NCBI GenBank assembly: GCA_030266015.1
Contig: JAJDHD010000002.1
Coordinates: 1 to 64,000 of the forward strand
Reading direction: 5' to 3'
DNA from: Christensenellaceae bacterium OttesenSCG-928-K19
GTDB taxonomy: Bacteria; Bacillota; Clostridia; Christensenellales; Christensenellaceae
Length of the DNA: 64,000 nt
Position numbers and translations under genes: made by a program
Shown: positions 25,636 through 37,000 of the stretch, piece by piece
How the letters are laid out: each line of letters starts with the position of its first letter
How positions within the stretch are numbered: position 1 is the stretch's first letter
The notes under the pieces: model-generated
The model's input: only the letters and a program-made list of their open reading frames with translations
What the model was told of the DNA's origin: nothing
Database searches by the model: none

Positions 25636-26160
25636 TCATTTGCCCTTGCCCGGGCCGTCAAATCGGTCGATTTCCACGCCGTTTAGGTGCAGGCGTTTTA
25701 AAAAGTATTCACGGTAAACGATATTGCGGGGCAACCGATATAGCTTGAGCGTAGTTTGCATAAAAAAAGCGTTTTTTGTTACAACAGCCTTTTTGATATC
25801 GGTGTAATAAATTTGCCGTTTTGCTCCTAATGCGCTCACATAGATGATGTAATCGGGCAGCACTTTTATTTTCCATACTACAGCGTGCAGCAAAAAGGGA
25901 ATGCCTGCAGCGGCTAAAATACAGATGAGGGTGATGGAAAATGTGGTGATGCTTTGCCGGATGACAAGATCCAGAATCAGCACGCACACAAACATAAAAA
26001 ACAGAATGCACAGCCATAAAAACACCCGTGGGTAACGCACGGCAAAATCATCTTCTATGCTGATAATTCGCACACGGTCAGCGCGGCGTACCTCCATCAC
26101 AAATCCGGCGGAGGCTGCGGCAAGAAGTGCGCAAAGCAGTATTTTTACAAGAGTGGGCAT
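25636..26160 (-). CDS. membrane protein with a PH-like tail domain, function unknown
   Basis: A 174-residue protein. Three hydrophobic segments lie at about residues 3-20, 46-66 and 72-95. The C-terminal part (VLPDYIIYVSALGAKRQIYYTDIKKAVV) looks like the small PH-like beta domain found in many Bacillota membrane proteins. The start at 26160 follows AAGG by 8 bases. No operon partner. Confidence 0.7.
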   Translation of the reverse strand: MPTLVKILLCALLAAASAGFVMEVRRADRVRIISIEDDFAVRYPRVFLWLCILFFMFVCVLILDLVIRQSITTFSITLICILAAAGIPFLLHAVVWKIKVLPDYIIYVSALGAKRQIYYTDIKKAVVTKNAFFMQTTLKLYRLPRNIVYREYFLKRLHLNGVEIDRFDGPGKGK

Positions 26161-26286
26161 GGCATCAACCTTCTTTCGGATACTATTATACACTATTTTG
26201 CGCGGGCATATCAAAGCGTGGAAAAGTGTTTGTGTTTATGTTAAAATTGGTATTTATAATTTATATTTTGACGGAGGAAGCCAAAT

Positions 26287-26748
26287 ATGAAGAAGTTTTT
26301 CCAGGAATTCAAAGAATTTATATCACGCGGCAGTGTGATGGATCTGGCGGTGGGCGTCATCATTGGCAGCGCGTTTACAGCCATTGTTACCGCACTGGTG
26401 GAAAATATCATTAACCCCCTGATAGAGCTGCTTACGGGAGGGGGCGTGGATGCATCTGGGCTCAATATAACCATAAACGGAATAGCGTTTAACTTTGGGG
26501 ATTTTATCGGCGCGGTCATAAACTTTATACTTGTGGCGCTGATTATTTTCCTGATGATAAAGACCATTAATAATATGCGCAAAAAAGAAAAGCCGCCGGA
26601 AACGGAACGTGACTGCCCGTATTGTAAGATGAAAATCAGCAAAGAAGCGACCAAATGCCCATACTGCACGGCAGATGTTGAGCCAGAGACAACCCCTGCG
26701 CCGGAGAGTGGCAGAAAAGCGCCGGCGACGCGAAGGAGACTGGGGTAA
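26287..26748 (+). CDS. mscL: large-conductance mechanosensitive channel with zinc-ribbon tail
   Basis: A 153-residue MscL channel that releases solutes on sudden osmotic downshift. The first helix and M1 are intact (FKEFISRGSVMDLAVGVIIGSAFTAIVTALV), with M2 at about 78-98. The usual C-terminal helical bundle is replaced by a zinc ribbon, CPYC then CPYC (about residues 112-130), and a Pro/Thr-rich tail. GGAGG precedes the start. Single-gene unit with a bidirectional terminator. Confidence 0.95.
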   Translation: MKKFFQEFKEFISRGSVMDLAVGVIIGSAFTAIVTALVENIINPLIELLTGGGVDASGLNITINGIAFNFGDFIGAVINFILVALIIFLMIKTINNMRKKEKPPETERDCPYCKMKISKEATKCPYCTADVEPETTPAPESGRKAPATRRRLG

Positions 26749-26816
26749 TGGTGTTGAGCTGTTAACCTCGGTGTGTTACTTTGCTTAACATGAATGAGTG
26801 GATGATTCTTCGCAAT

Positions 26817-26846
26817 AAAAAGCCACGAATATTTTCGTGGCTTTTT
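26817..26846. terminator. bidirectional terminator between mscL and the dehydrogenase gene
   Basis: A perfect 13-bp stem (26817-26829 with 26834-26846) and a TATT loop, with A residues on one side and T residues on the other, serving both convergent genes. Confidence 0.9.
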
Positions 26847-26860
26847 ATGTTTTGGTTATG

Positions 26861-27616
26861 TTATTCTCCAAATTTTGTATGCTGTAGGTTGTATGCGATG
26901 CGGGTGAGCAACCCTTGTGGCAAAATAGCTTCCACAGCGCGTGCCAGTTTCATCAGCGCGCCGGGCACAATCACGCCCTTTCGTTTATACATCATGCGAA
27001 CTGCGTAATCCACGGCTTCTCCCACGTCCATACCGCTGAAGCTTTTGGTGACATCGGCAGATTTGCCAAATTCGGTTTTTATGGGCCCGGGGCAAAAAGC
27101 ACCCACGTAGACCTCGCTTTGCGCACGGCGCAGCTCTTCACGCACGGCTTGCGTGAGCCGCAACACATATGCCTTGGATGCGTAATAGCTGGAAAATAGC
27201 GGCCCGGGTAAAAAAGCAGCGGAGGAGGAAACGTTGAGAAGGTAACCGTGCCCCTGCTCCAGGAATTTTTGCAGGCAAAGCTTCATTAATATATGCATAG
27301 CGGTGATGTTTACATGCAACATATCCACCTCGCGGGCAAGGTCTGTTTTATCAAATGCGCCAAACACGCCAAAGCCGGCGTTGTTAATGAAAATATCGAT
27401 CGGGGAATCCTTTACTTGTTCCCATAGGGCGTAACATTCGTCCTCGTGGGTAAGGTCTGCAGTGATGATCTCCACGTCCACCTTAAGCAAGCTTTGCAGC
27501 TCTTCCAGCCGGTCTTTGCGCCGTGCGGTAATAATCAGGTCATAGCCATCTTCTGCCAGCCTTGCTGCCATGGCGCGCCCAATGCCGGAGCTTGCGCCCG
27601 TGATCAATGCTTTCAT
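26861..27616 (-). CDS. short-chain dehydrogenase (YqjQ/DltE-like)
   Basis: A 251-residue SDR with TGASSGIG at residues 7-14, TARRKDRLEEL (NADP preference through Arg), NNAGFGVFG (about 88-96), a catalytic Ser pair (NVSSSAAFLPGP) and YYASKAYVL. The C-terminus lacks the usual DGG end, as in the DltE-like branch that acts on unknown short acyl or keto compounds. It has its own promoter at 27697-27724. Confidence 0.88.
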   Translation of the reverse strand: MKALITGASSGIGRAMAARLAEDGYDLIITARRKDRLEELQSLLKVDVEIITADLTHEDECYALWEQVKDSPIDIFINNAGFGVFGAFDKTDLAREVDMLHVNITAMHILMKLCLQKFLEQGHGYLLNVSSSAAFLPGPLFSSYYASKAYVLRLTQAVREELRRAQSEVYVGAFCPGPIKTEFGKSADVTKSFSGMDVGEAVDYAVRMMYKRKGVIVPGALMKLARAVEAILPQGLLTRIAYNLQHTKFGE

Positions 27617-27696
27617 GGTGTGTTGCCTCCCGGGTTAGTTTGAATCTCATTTCCATGCAATCAATCTGCGGAAGATGAGAGTTGTATGTTATAATT

Positions 27697-27724
27697 ATTA
27701 TACCAGCTTTTGGAAAAATGTGAA
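27697..27724 (-). promoter_or_regulatory. promoter of the dehydrogenase gene
   Basis: On the minus strand TTCACA (27724-27719), a 16-base spacer and TATAAT (27702-27697), with TGG before the -10 giving an extended -10 element. Confidence 0.65.
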
Positions 27725-27954
27725 ATCATGGATAACACACGCGCGGTAAAACAATAGCCTATAATTGTGCTGGGAGACAGATTCCGCGGCGTGTGGCAAA
27801 GAAAAAGTGCCAAAGGCGGGATGAGTTGTGAAAAATAACGGGCGGATGAAATATAGAGTACTACAATATTCAATTACAAAAGAATATTTGATGTGATTGG
27901 GATATCATCTGGGAGAGTATAGTGTAGCGTGGGGATAGTATAGATGGGAGCATC
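27725..27954. other. upstream region of the GGDEF-EAL gene
   Basis: Together with 27617-27724 this makes a 338-base divergent intergenic region. Beyond the minus-strand promoter no clear plus-strand promoter, riboswitch or small gene was seen. GGGAG lies 4 bases before the ATG at 27955. Confidence 0.5.
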
Positions 27955-30498
27955 ATGGGAAAAGAAAACGGTCGGCGTGACAAGCTTCGGAGTATATCAA
28001 AAAAAGAATACCTGCCCGTTTTGAGCCGATTTTGTGATACGGTCACAGAGCTGTGCCTTGAGGATGGCAGCTATAAGCTGGTGGTGCTGCAAGGCGAGCG
28101 TGATACCTCCGGCGCGCGGGAAGGCGATTACACAACATTAATAGAAACTATAGTGAAGGATTATGTCGATGAGAGCGACCATGCCGTGTTTCGGGATGCG
28201 CTCAGCCTGGACGCAGTTCGCAAGGCAGCACAGCAGGGCAGCGATGTTGTAACCGTGCAATACCGTGTTCGCAGTAATTCGGGGTTCAAATGGGTGGAAA
28301 ACCGGGTCTTTTTGCATTGCGACGGATGGGCGGTTATTGTTTCCCATGATATTGATTACCAGAAGGAATACGCAGGACACAACCAGCGGGATGTCGCACA
28401 ATATGGTGTCGCGTTGCGCAATATTTATGACGAACTATTTGAGATGAATGTCACAAAAAACGAGTTTCGCCTGCTTCACTTCCGCGAGGGGAAATATGTA
28501 AAACCGCCACAAAGCGGCCCACTGGATGCGTTGCTTGAACGCATTGTAGAGGAGATTATATATGTGGAGGACAAGGCGGAATTTGCCGCGTTTATAGACC
28601 CGCAAAAGCAACGGGAATATTTTGCGGAAGGTAGCGAAGCGCGTTTTCTGGAATTTCGTGAGTTGTGGGTAGACCTTGGATACCATTGGGTATCCGCCAC
28701 ATTGTTCCCCTTAGCCAGAGATGGGGAAGAGGGCGACGAGGTTTATCTCTGCTTTATCATGGATATTGATGAAAAAAAGCGGGCCGAAGAAGCAACGGAG
28801 CAAAACAAACAGCTTCAAAAGCAAAAAATGGACGACCAGCGATACCGTATCATTGTGAACCAGACAAATACGTTTGTGTTTGAATGGTACAGGGAAGGGG
28901 ACGCGCGCTATGTCTCCAAGCGGCTGAAAAATCGCTTTCCGGCGGAATATCAGGCGCGGGATGTGCTGGATGTGCTGGAAAAAGAGCTGGTTCATGAGGA
29001 CGATCGGCGGTCGTTTGGCGATTTTGTGGAGGAGCTGAAGCAGACACGGGAAAATAGTGAGGTAACTGTGCGGCTGCTTGATCATAGTGAGGAATATAAA
29101 TGGTGCAGAATTGCCATGACCTATGTCAACGACGAGCAGAAGGAACCGCTTAGGATCATTGGCACCATCAATGATGTGGATGAGGCGGTGCAATCTAAGC
29201 TAGCTCTGTTGCACCGTGCGGAATATGATACGCTTACAGGCATATTAAATATGGATGCGTTCTATGAGCGTGCGCAAGAGCTGGTTCAGGCAAACCCAAA
29301 GAAGAATTATGCAGTGATTCGGTTGGATGTGAACCGCTTTAAGCTGGTGAACGACCTCTATGGGCTGGATGTGGGCGATAATCTTTTAAAGCATATTGCA
29401 AGGGTGTTGGAGAGATGCCTGGCGGTGCGCGAGGCGGTATACGGCAGACTGGGCGGCGATGTGTTTGTGATTTGCGTGCCGTATGGACGGCCGGAGGAGC
29501 TTGTGGTGCTGGTGCGCCGCATTTGGCAGGGCGTGGAGGAATATGACCTGCGGGGGAATAAGGCGTCGCCTTCCTTTGGGATTTGCTATGTAGAGGATCG
29601 CAATATACCCATGAGTATACAATGTGACTGGGCAAACCTTGCGTTAAAGACGGTAAAAGGTAATATGATTAAGCGCTGGGCGTTTTATGGCGGCAAGCTG
29701 CGCGAGCAGCAGCTCGATGAGCGTATGATAGAAAGCAACATGGAAAACGCGCTTAGGAGCAGGCAGTTTGTGTTGTATTTGCAGCCCAAGCATGATATCC
29801 GCACGGGCGGGATTGTGGGGGCGGAAGCGTTGATTCGCTGGAACCACCCTACTGAAGGATTGATGGCGCCTGTACGGTTTGTGCCACTATTTGAACGCAA
29901 CGGGTTTATCATCAAGATGGATGAGTTTGTGTGGGAGCAGGCCTGTGTGCTGCTGCGCAAATGGATCGACAAAAACAAAACGCCTGTGCCTATCTCCATG
30001 AATGTGTCGCGTATACACGCGCTGAATCCGGGGTTTGAAAAAAGACTGCTGGGCATGATCGCGCGGTATAGAATACCGAATGAATTAATAGAACTGGAGC
30101 TGACGGAAAGCACATTTGTGGAAAACCAGCAGGAGCTGTTCCAGACCATGAAGACATTGCAAAACGCAGGGCTCAACGTGTCGATGGATGATTTTGGATC
30201 GGGGTATTCCTCACTTAATATGTTGAAAAGCGTGCCAGTGAATACCATCAAGCTGGACAGGGAATTTTTGAATGAGACAACGGCAACTAGCAAGGGTAAG
30301 ATTATCATGGAGCACACAATATCCATGGTGAATGACCTTGGCCTGAAGGTGGTAGCGGAGGGAGTGGAGACGCAAGGGCAGGCGGATTTTGTCGACAGGG
30401 CAGGCTGTCATATTGCTCAGGGATACCATTACTCCAAGCCGATGCCTATCTGGGATTTTGAAGCGATGCTTTTTAAACAGGGAGACGGCGCGGAATAA
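27955..30498 (+). CDS. c-di-GMP phosphodiesterase with degenerate GGDEF and intact EAL domains
   Basis: An 847-residue cytosolic protein. Three PAS-like regions lie at about residues 30-135, 150-275 and 295-415. The GGDEF domain (about 420-575) has GGDVF at 500-504 with no RxxD site, so it is probably a regulatory GTP-binding module. The EAL domain (about 595-835) keeps the catalytic set: E624 (AEALIRWNHP), N683, E715, D745/D746 (DDFGSGYSSL) and K766. It should hydrolyse c-di-GMP. No membrane helix is seen, unlike the two cyclases in the window. It ends at a strong terminator. Confidence 0.92.
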   Translation: MGKENGRRDKLRSISKKEYLPVLSRFCDTVTELCLEDGSYKLVVLQGERDTSGAREGDYTTLIETIVKDYVDESDHAVFRDALSLDAVRKAAQQGSDVVTVQYRVRSNSGFKWVENRVFLHCDGWAVIVSHDIDYQKEYAGHNQRDVAQYGVALRNIYDELFEMNVTKNEFRLLHFREGKYVKPPQSGPLDALLERIVEEIIYVEDKAEFAAFIDPQKQREYFAEGSEARFLEFRELWVDLGYHWVSATLFPLARDGEEGDEVYLCFIMDIDEKKRAEEATEQNKQLQKQKMDDQRYRIIVNQTNTFVFEWYREGDARYVSKRLKNRFPAEYQARDVLDVLEKELVHEDDRRSFGDFVEELKQTRENSEVTVRLLDHSEEYKWCRIAMTYVNDEQKEPLRIIGTINDVDEAVQSKLALLHRAEYDTLTGILNMDAFYERAQELVQANPKKNYAVIRLDVNRFKLVNDLYGLDVGDNLLKHIARVLERCLAVREAVYGRLGGDVFVICVPYGRPEELVVLVRRIWQGVEEYDLRGNKASPSFGICYVEDRNIPMSIQCDWANLALKTVKGNMIKRWAFYGGKLREQQLDERMIESNMENALRSRQFVLYLQPKHDIRTGGIVGAEALIRWNHPTEGLMAPVRFVPLFERNGFIIKMDEFVWEQACVLLRKWIDKNKTPVPISMNVSRIHALNPGFEKRLLGMIARYRIPNELIELELTESTFVENQQELFQTMKTLQNAGLNVSMDDFGSGYSSLNMLKSVPVNTIKLDREFLNETTATSKGKIIMEHTISMVNDLGLKVVAEGVETQGQADFVDRAGCHIAQGYHYSKPMPIWDFEAMLFKQGDGAE

Positions 30499-30512
30499 TA
30501 AGTTAACAAAAT

Positions 30513-30540
30513 AAAAAAGGGCTGAGAGCAGCCCTTTTTT
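30513..30540 (+). terminator. terminator after the GGDEF-EAL gene
   Basis: A perfect 12-bp stem (30513-30524 with 30529-30540), AGAG loop, and a T-rich end. The A run on the left may also serve the minus-strand acetyltransferase transcript. Confidence 0.9.
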
Positions 30541-30568
30541 TGTTAAAAATCTGGCGGTTGTGCCGCAG

Positions 30569-31081
30569 TTACCTGACTAGTGCATAGATACATGAGTCGG
30601 AGAAAACACCGTTTTTCCATACGCTTTTTTTCAGGGTGCCTTCCAGCGCAAAACCAGCTTTTTCCAGCACGCGACGGGAGCCGATATTGCCCGTAAATGG
30701 TTCTGCGAAAATACGCACGGCATCTGAAGAATGAAATACCATTTGGCATACTTTTTGTATGGCGGCGGACATGATGCCCCGCCCCCAAAACGGCTCGCCC
30801 AGCCAGTAGCCAATCTCCACGCTCTTTTCATAAACATCATCCTGGAAAAACGCGCCAATGCTACCCACAGCCCTGCTGTCCACGCAAATGGCGCGCAGAA
30901 GCTGCTTATGCGGATTCCCGCTTAGGCAGCTTCTTATATATTGCCGCGCGTCTTCCTCTGTGTAGGGATAAGGAAAACCATTGCGAAGGTTATCCGCAAT
31001 GGCTTTGTTGTTGGCGTAATTTGCAATGGAGGGCGCGTCTTCGTAAGCCCATTCCCGCAATGTAAACTCTGTGTTTCCCAT
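30569..31081 (-). CDS. RimJ/RimL-type GNAT acetyltransferase, coupled to the giant surface protein gene
   Basis: A 170-residue acetyltransferase of the RimJ/RimL branch: LREWAYEDAPSIANYANN at the start, GYWLGEPFWGRGIMSAAI (about 90-108, acetyl-CoA loop) and GSRRVLEKAGFALEGTLKKS near the end. This branch acetylates protein N-termini or small amines. Its ATG overlaps the stop codon of the giant surface protein gene by one base (TAATG), so it depends on that gene for translation and both share a transcript. Confidence 0.87.
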   Translation of the reverse strand: MGNTEFTLREWAYEDAPSIANYANNKAIADNLRNGFPYPYTEEDARQYIRSCLSGNPHKQLLRAICVDSRAVGSIGAFFQDDVYEKSVEIGYWLGEPFWGRGIMSAAIQKVCQMVFHSSDAVRIFAEPFTGNIGSRRVLEKAGFALEGTLKKSVWKNGVFSDSCIYALVR

Positions 31082-34000
31082 TAAATAGTTTCCTTTTCCT
31101 TGTGTCGCCTGCGCCGCACAATCAGCAGCAATATGTTTGCCGCTGCAACAGCAAGGATGATATAAACCATCAGATCGAGCTTTTCATCGCCGGTGATGCC
31201 GCCGCGTCCGTTTGTGCCTTTACCAGTGTTGCTGCCGATTCCTGTATCTGTTCCGTTGCCGTTGTTGCCGTTTCCACTGCCATCGTCCTTGTCAAATTCC
31301 ACAAGGATGGTGTGGTCTGCTTCCACCAGCGCGAATGTGTAATAGCTGCCGTTTGTCTGAACTTCCTGATTGTCCACCACCACACGGCTCACCTTGTAGC
31401 CGTTGTCCGGGTAAAAATAGAACGTCTGGCTGTTGCCTGCGGGCACGGTGACACTGCCATCTGGCGAGATGGAGCCGTTTGTACCTGCTGTGGCGCGTAT
31501 GGTGTGCATGGTAACAGGTTCCGGAATATCTACCGTGAAGTCAACCGGGATGACCATATCCGTAAAGTACATGAACATGGTGTAGTCGCCGTTGCCCAGC
31601 GCGCGCAGGTATGATTCATACAGATTAATTACCGTGCTGCCCTCATAGATATCCGCGTCTATGCCGTCGCGGATTTCCTTTCCAAGTATTTCCGCTTTGA
31701 TGAACTTGCTGAAGTTCACATTTATGCCTGCTTCCACGCCTTCCGGTTGCCCAGTGTAGTACTCGTTGATTACATAAAGAATCAGGCTTTGCAGGTCGTC
31801 CTCGGAAAGCCAGTGCGCCAGCACCGATACATCCTGTGCAGGCATTGTTACAACATCACCCGCCGCATAGAATGTGCCGCTCGGCAGGTATTCCCAACCG
31901 ATGAATATATAGCCGTCCTTTGTGGGCGCGTCGGCCAATGCCACCCGCTGTTCGTAGGTGAATTCTACTGGGGCAGGGACGGGCGTGCCACCATCCGCGT
32001 CATAGGTTAATGTATAGATTTCATCATCTTCAAAAGATGTAAGCTCTACTTCAAAGCCATTGTTTGGCGCGGGCATGGCAAAGCTGTCATCCGCTTTGGG
32101 GTCAAAGCCGGCAATGTTGCCGTCGGCGTCGCCACCCTTGTCAATAGCCCACACGGCAATTTTTCCAATCGCCGGGTCGGTGATGTTCGAAGTAAGCGAA
32201 ACATCCACGCCGCTTTTCACGATATCCACCTTCCAGTAGGGGAGTGGGTATCCGGCCTCCAGCGTATAGCTGCCGTTGTTTACCTTGAGCGTGGAATAAG
32301 TACCGTCAAGTTCGCTACCTGTGGTGTCATTGATGCGGCCCTGGCCAATGGAGATGAAGTAATTGCTGCTGCCATCGTCTATTGTCCTGCCATTTGCAAG
32401 CAGGTTCACAGTTGCGCCGCCATCCACATCCAGCACTCCCTGCGTAGCATCGTCTGGGTCTGCAGAGCCGATGTCCTGCGCGCTGCCGCTGCCTGTGGCG
32501 TTTACTGTTGCGCCGTCTATGGTTACGGTGCCGCTGCCGCCCGCATTTGCAGGGGGTGTGGCTGTGCCGCCGCCGATGCCTGTGCCACCACCGTTGCCAG
32601 TCGCGGTAACGGTGGTTTGGCTGCCGGAGATTACGATATCACCGCCGCTGCCGCCGCTTGTGCTGCCACCCGCGCCGCCAATACCCGCGCCGCCATTGTC
32701 ACCGCCTGTCGCAGTCACGGTGCCGCCGGTGATTGTTACATCACCGCCATTGCCGGCTGTTGCCGCGCCACCGCCACCGATGCCCGCGCCGCCGCCGTTG
32801 CCGTTTGCCGTCACAGTTCCGCCATTTATTGTCACGGTGGTGCTGCTGCCAGCACTGCCACCGCCAATACCCGCACTATTGGGACTGCCGTTTGCTTCTA
32901 CCGTGCCGTTTTTTATTGTAATGCTGTTGCTGCCCGCGCCCGCGCCGCCGCCGATGCCTGCGCCGCCGTTTGCACCATTTGCTGTTATCTTGCCAGTGGA
33001 GTCAATCGTGACGCTGTCACTGCTGCCCGTGCTGCCGCCGCCAATGCCCGCACCGCCGTTTGTGCCGTTTGCCGTCACATTGCCGCTGCCACCGATGCTG
33101 ATGGACTCGCCATTGCCGCCATTGCCACCGCCGATGCCTGCGCCGCCGCCGTTGCCTGTGGCATTCACTGTGCCGCTGTCACTGATAGAAACAGTGCCGC
33201 TGTTGCCGCCACTGCCGCCGCCAATACCTGCAGCGCCTGTTGTGCCCTGCGCGGTGATGGTGCCGCTCGTAATATTGATGGTGCCGGCGTTTGCGGAGGA
33301 TCTGCCGCCGCCAATGCCCGCGCTGTTTGTGCCGCCTGTCGCGGAGATTGTGCCACCCGCGATGGTGATTTCATTACCTGTGGGAACCTCAATACCCGCG
33401 CGGTTTGCGCCGCTTTGTAGTGTGGCGCTGCCCTCCACTGTAAGGGCGACATTAGAACCGCTCGTAAGCGCGAACGCCGGGTTATTAGAAACGATGGAGC
33501 CGCCTACGTTTACATCCTTCAGCTTCACCAATACAGGGTCTGAGGAATCGCCGGCGTTGTTTACTGTCACGCCATAGGGGACGGCGGTATTCTTATCAAG
33601 CTGCGTGATTAAAATGACCTCGTCTTTGTCGTATAGCCTGGTGACTGTGCCGCCTGTTGTTGTCTGCGTTACCAGGAACTGCGAGCCGCTTTCGGTAATC
33701 ACGATATTGCCATAATCCAGCTTGAAGTCATAGTCCTGCCATGTTACGCGGTTCTCCTTGACGCCCGGCGTGCCAGTTACCACTTCCGCCCAACCGTTTG
33801 TTACTGCGCCCACGTTCACCTTGGCATAAAGCCCGGCTGGCAGCCAGATCCATGCGCTGTCTTTAAAGGAAGAACCGTGTTCACCGCCCGCTGTAACTGT
33901 TTTTACGGGATAGTTGGTTGTGTTGCCGTTAATCGCAATAACAAACCCGGGAGTAAGGGCGCTGGCTGTTCCCGCGTCTTTTTTCGCGGGTACGACCACC

Positions 34001-37000
34001 TTATAAACGGGGGTTGTGCCATTGCTGGTGGCATTGTCTACAGTCTCCGCATAAACGCTACCGCCTGTAATCTTGGTGGTGCCGGGAGTACCGTTTGTGC
34101 TGCCCATGCCATAGCCGATGTCGCGCGCCGCCAAATTGGAGCCGCCACTTGCAGTCACATAGCCGCCTGTGGAGATGGTTACAGCGCCGCCCGTGCCACC
34201 TGTGCCGGTATTGGAACCACCGCCGCCAATGCCCGCGCTCTTTTGCCCGTTTGTCTTGGTGCGCACTGTTGCGCCCGGGATGGTGATGCTGCCACCTGCA
34301 CCGCCCGCGCCACTGCTTGTGTTATATCCGCCGCCAATACCCGCGCCATTTGCGCTGGTAGAGTCTACGGTGTTGCTTGTGATTGTGATACTGCCACCCG
34401 CGCCTGCCGCGGTTGTGCTGTCCGATCCGCCGCCGCCAATGCCTGCGCCTGTAGCTGCTGTTGCGGTAACCGTGCTGCTATCAACAGTGATGGTGCCGCC
34501 TGCCGCATATGCGCCGCCGCCAATGCCTGCGCCGTATCCGCCTGCTGTGCCATACACCGTGCCGCCGTTGATATCCACTGTGTGCGAATTACGCCTGCCA
34601 CCGCCGATGCCTGCGCCGTGGCCGCCTGTTGCTGATGCGATACCGTGCACCTCGCCGTTATTTATGATGATGCTGCCGGTTGTCTGTCCGGTGGAGGCAT
34701 TGCTGCCGCCACTGCCGATGCCTGCGCCTATGCCGTTGCCATAGCCTTTTACTACTCCGCCATTTACTGTGATTGCCGCCGTGCCCAGGCTACCTGCCGT
34801 GGCAGACCCGCTGCTGCCGCTGCCAAGGCCCGCACCGTTTGTGCCGCCTGTTCCCGTAACTGTACCGGTGGCAATGGAAATTCCGCTTGCGGAAACCGCA
34901 CCGCCCGCGGCTGTATTGCTGCCGCCGCCACCGATGCCCGCGCCATAGCCATTGCCTGTTGCGGTAACGACTGTATTTGTGCCATTGATTACAATTGTGC
35001 CGCTTGCGCCGCCAATGGCTGCGTTGTTGCCGCCGCCGCCAATGCCTGCGGCGTTAACGCCACCCTGCGTTGTGATATTGCCCGCGGTAACAGATATGGT
35101 GCCGCCTGTGCCGCCTGTGCCGCCGCCAATGCCTGCGCCGTAATTGCCGCCTTGCGCGTTAATTTTGCCGCCGTTTATTGTGACAGTACCAGCGTTGCCA
35201 TTGCTGCCGCCGATACCTGCGCCGTTTGTGCCGCCTGCTACGGAAAGGATGTCGGTTGTGCCGTTTGTGGCGTTTAAGGTAAGCGTGCAGCCGCCGGGGA
35301 CGCTGATGCCCGCGTAGCCGCTTCCAGAAAGTAGCTTTGTTTCCACATAAGCCGGCGTGGTATATGCCGGATCTACACTTTCATTGCGCAGGCTGTCTAT
35401 GGTTAATTGCACGTTTGCGCCGTTTGAAAGCGTGATAGCGCCTGTCGTGCCTGTGCGTGAGATGTACATACCGCCCTTTAGTGTGATATTCCGTTGAGTC
35501 AGGTTGGTGCCATCCACGCTGATGCCGTAGTTCCAGCTGTTTCCTGCGGTAGTGGGGTCGTTTTCCTGCATAATAACAAGCTTTGCACCTGTTTTCAGCT
35601 TGCGTGTTGTAGCAGGGTTTGTGCCGTCGTTTTGTACCACCTGCATCATGTTTGTGCCCGACCCGCCGGGGTTGCTGATGGCGATATTGCCATAATCGAT
35701 ATAAAGAGCAATGCTGGGGGACTCCCAATACACTTCGTTTTGGCCGGAGAGGGGAGTACCCGTGACGACATCCGCCCAACCGGAATAGGCGGGGGTGATG
35801 CCGCTTACGTTCACACCATTGCCAGAAATTCCTTCGATAAAGCCTTCGGGTAGCCAGATATGCGCTGCGTCCGGGAAGGTGAGGCCGGTTGCGTTGTGCT
35901 GGTTATTTGTATTTACCGTTATTGCGGAATAAGTGGTTGCCCCGCTGTTGTATTGCGTGGTTACGGTTCTGCCTGTGGCAAGGTTTACGGCAGTGCCATC
36001 CTTGTATTTGGGCACAACAACACTGAACACAGCCGTACCTGCCGTGTTTTGCGCGTTTTTCACGTTATTGTTTACCGCCCACACGCTGCCGCCTGTGATA
36101 GTAGCCGTACCCGATGTGCCGCCGTTTGCTGCGCCAATATCGGCACAGCCTGTGCCGCCATTTGCCGTCACATAACCGTTGCTGATGGCCACGTTGCCAC
36201 TGCTGCCGCCCGTGCCATTTGCCGACTGGCCGCCACCGATACCAGCACCGCCGCCAATCGCAACAATGATTGTGCTGCTTTGTGCAATCGTAACCGTGCC
36301 GCCCGCACCGCCTGTGCCGCTGCCCGCCGCCGCGCCACCGCCGATTCCCGCGCCGCCGCCTGTCGCCTTTACAGTGCTGGCTGCGGTGGAGCCAATAACT
36401 ACAGCGCTGTAACCGCTGCCGCCGTTTTGGTTGCCGCTTGTTGCGCTGCCACCGCCAATGCCTGCGCCACCACCCGTTGCTGTTATCTGTGCGTTATTAA
36501 TGGTGATGGAAGCACCGGCGTTGCCGCCCGCGCTGCCACCGCCGCCACCGATGCCCGCGCCACCTGTGCTGCCGCCGGTTGCGTTCACGCTGCCGCCGCT
36601 GATGGTTACGGTACTATAGCCAGCACTACCCGTACCACCGCCAATACCTGCGCCGGATGAAGCAGTGCTTGCCGCCGCTGTTACCGTGCCGGCTTTTATT
36701 ACGATGGAGGAAGCCGTACTTGCACCTGCCGCGCCATTACCACCGCCGCCAATGCCCGCGCCGCCTGTGCCGCCACCGTTTGCCGTTACAGTGCCGGTGT
36801 TTATAGTAACAATATCATAGCCAACCTTGCCACGCGCACCGCCAATGCCCGCGCCGCCGTCATACCTGCCGCCACCTGTTGCCGTCACTCTTGTAGACGT
36901 GCCGGAAACGGTGAACGCGCTGCCCGTGCCACAATCGCCGCCAATGCCGGGAGCTGCGCCATAGCCGGTAGCCGTCACATTTGCGTTGCCGGAGATATCC

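Noticed and set aside
32363-33577. Long plus-strand frames with Pro/Ala-rich PPPMPAP peptides opposite the giant gene (also 34169-34744, 39368-40099, 40592-41722)
   Set aside because: They are the antisense of GAGIGGG codons. They lack ribosome sites, and composition follows the opposite strand.
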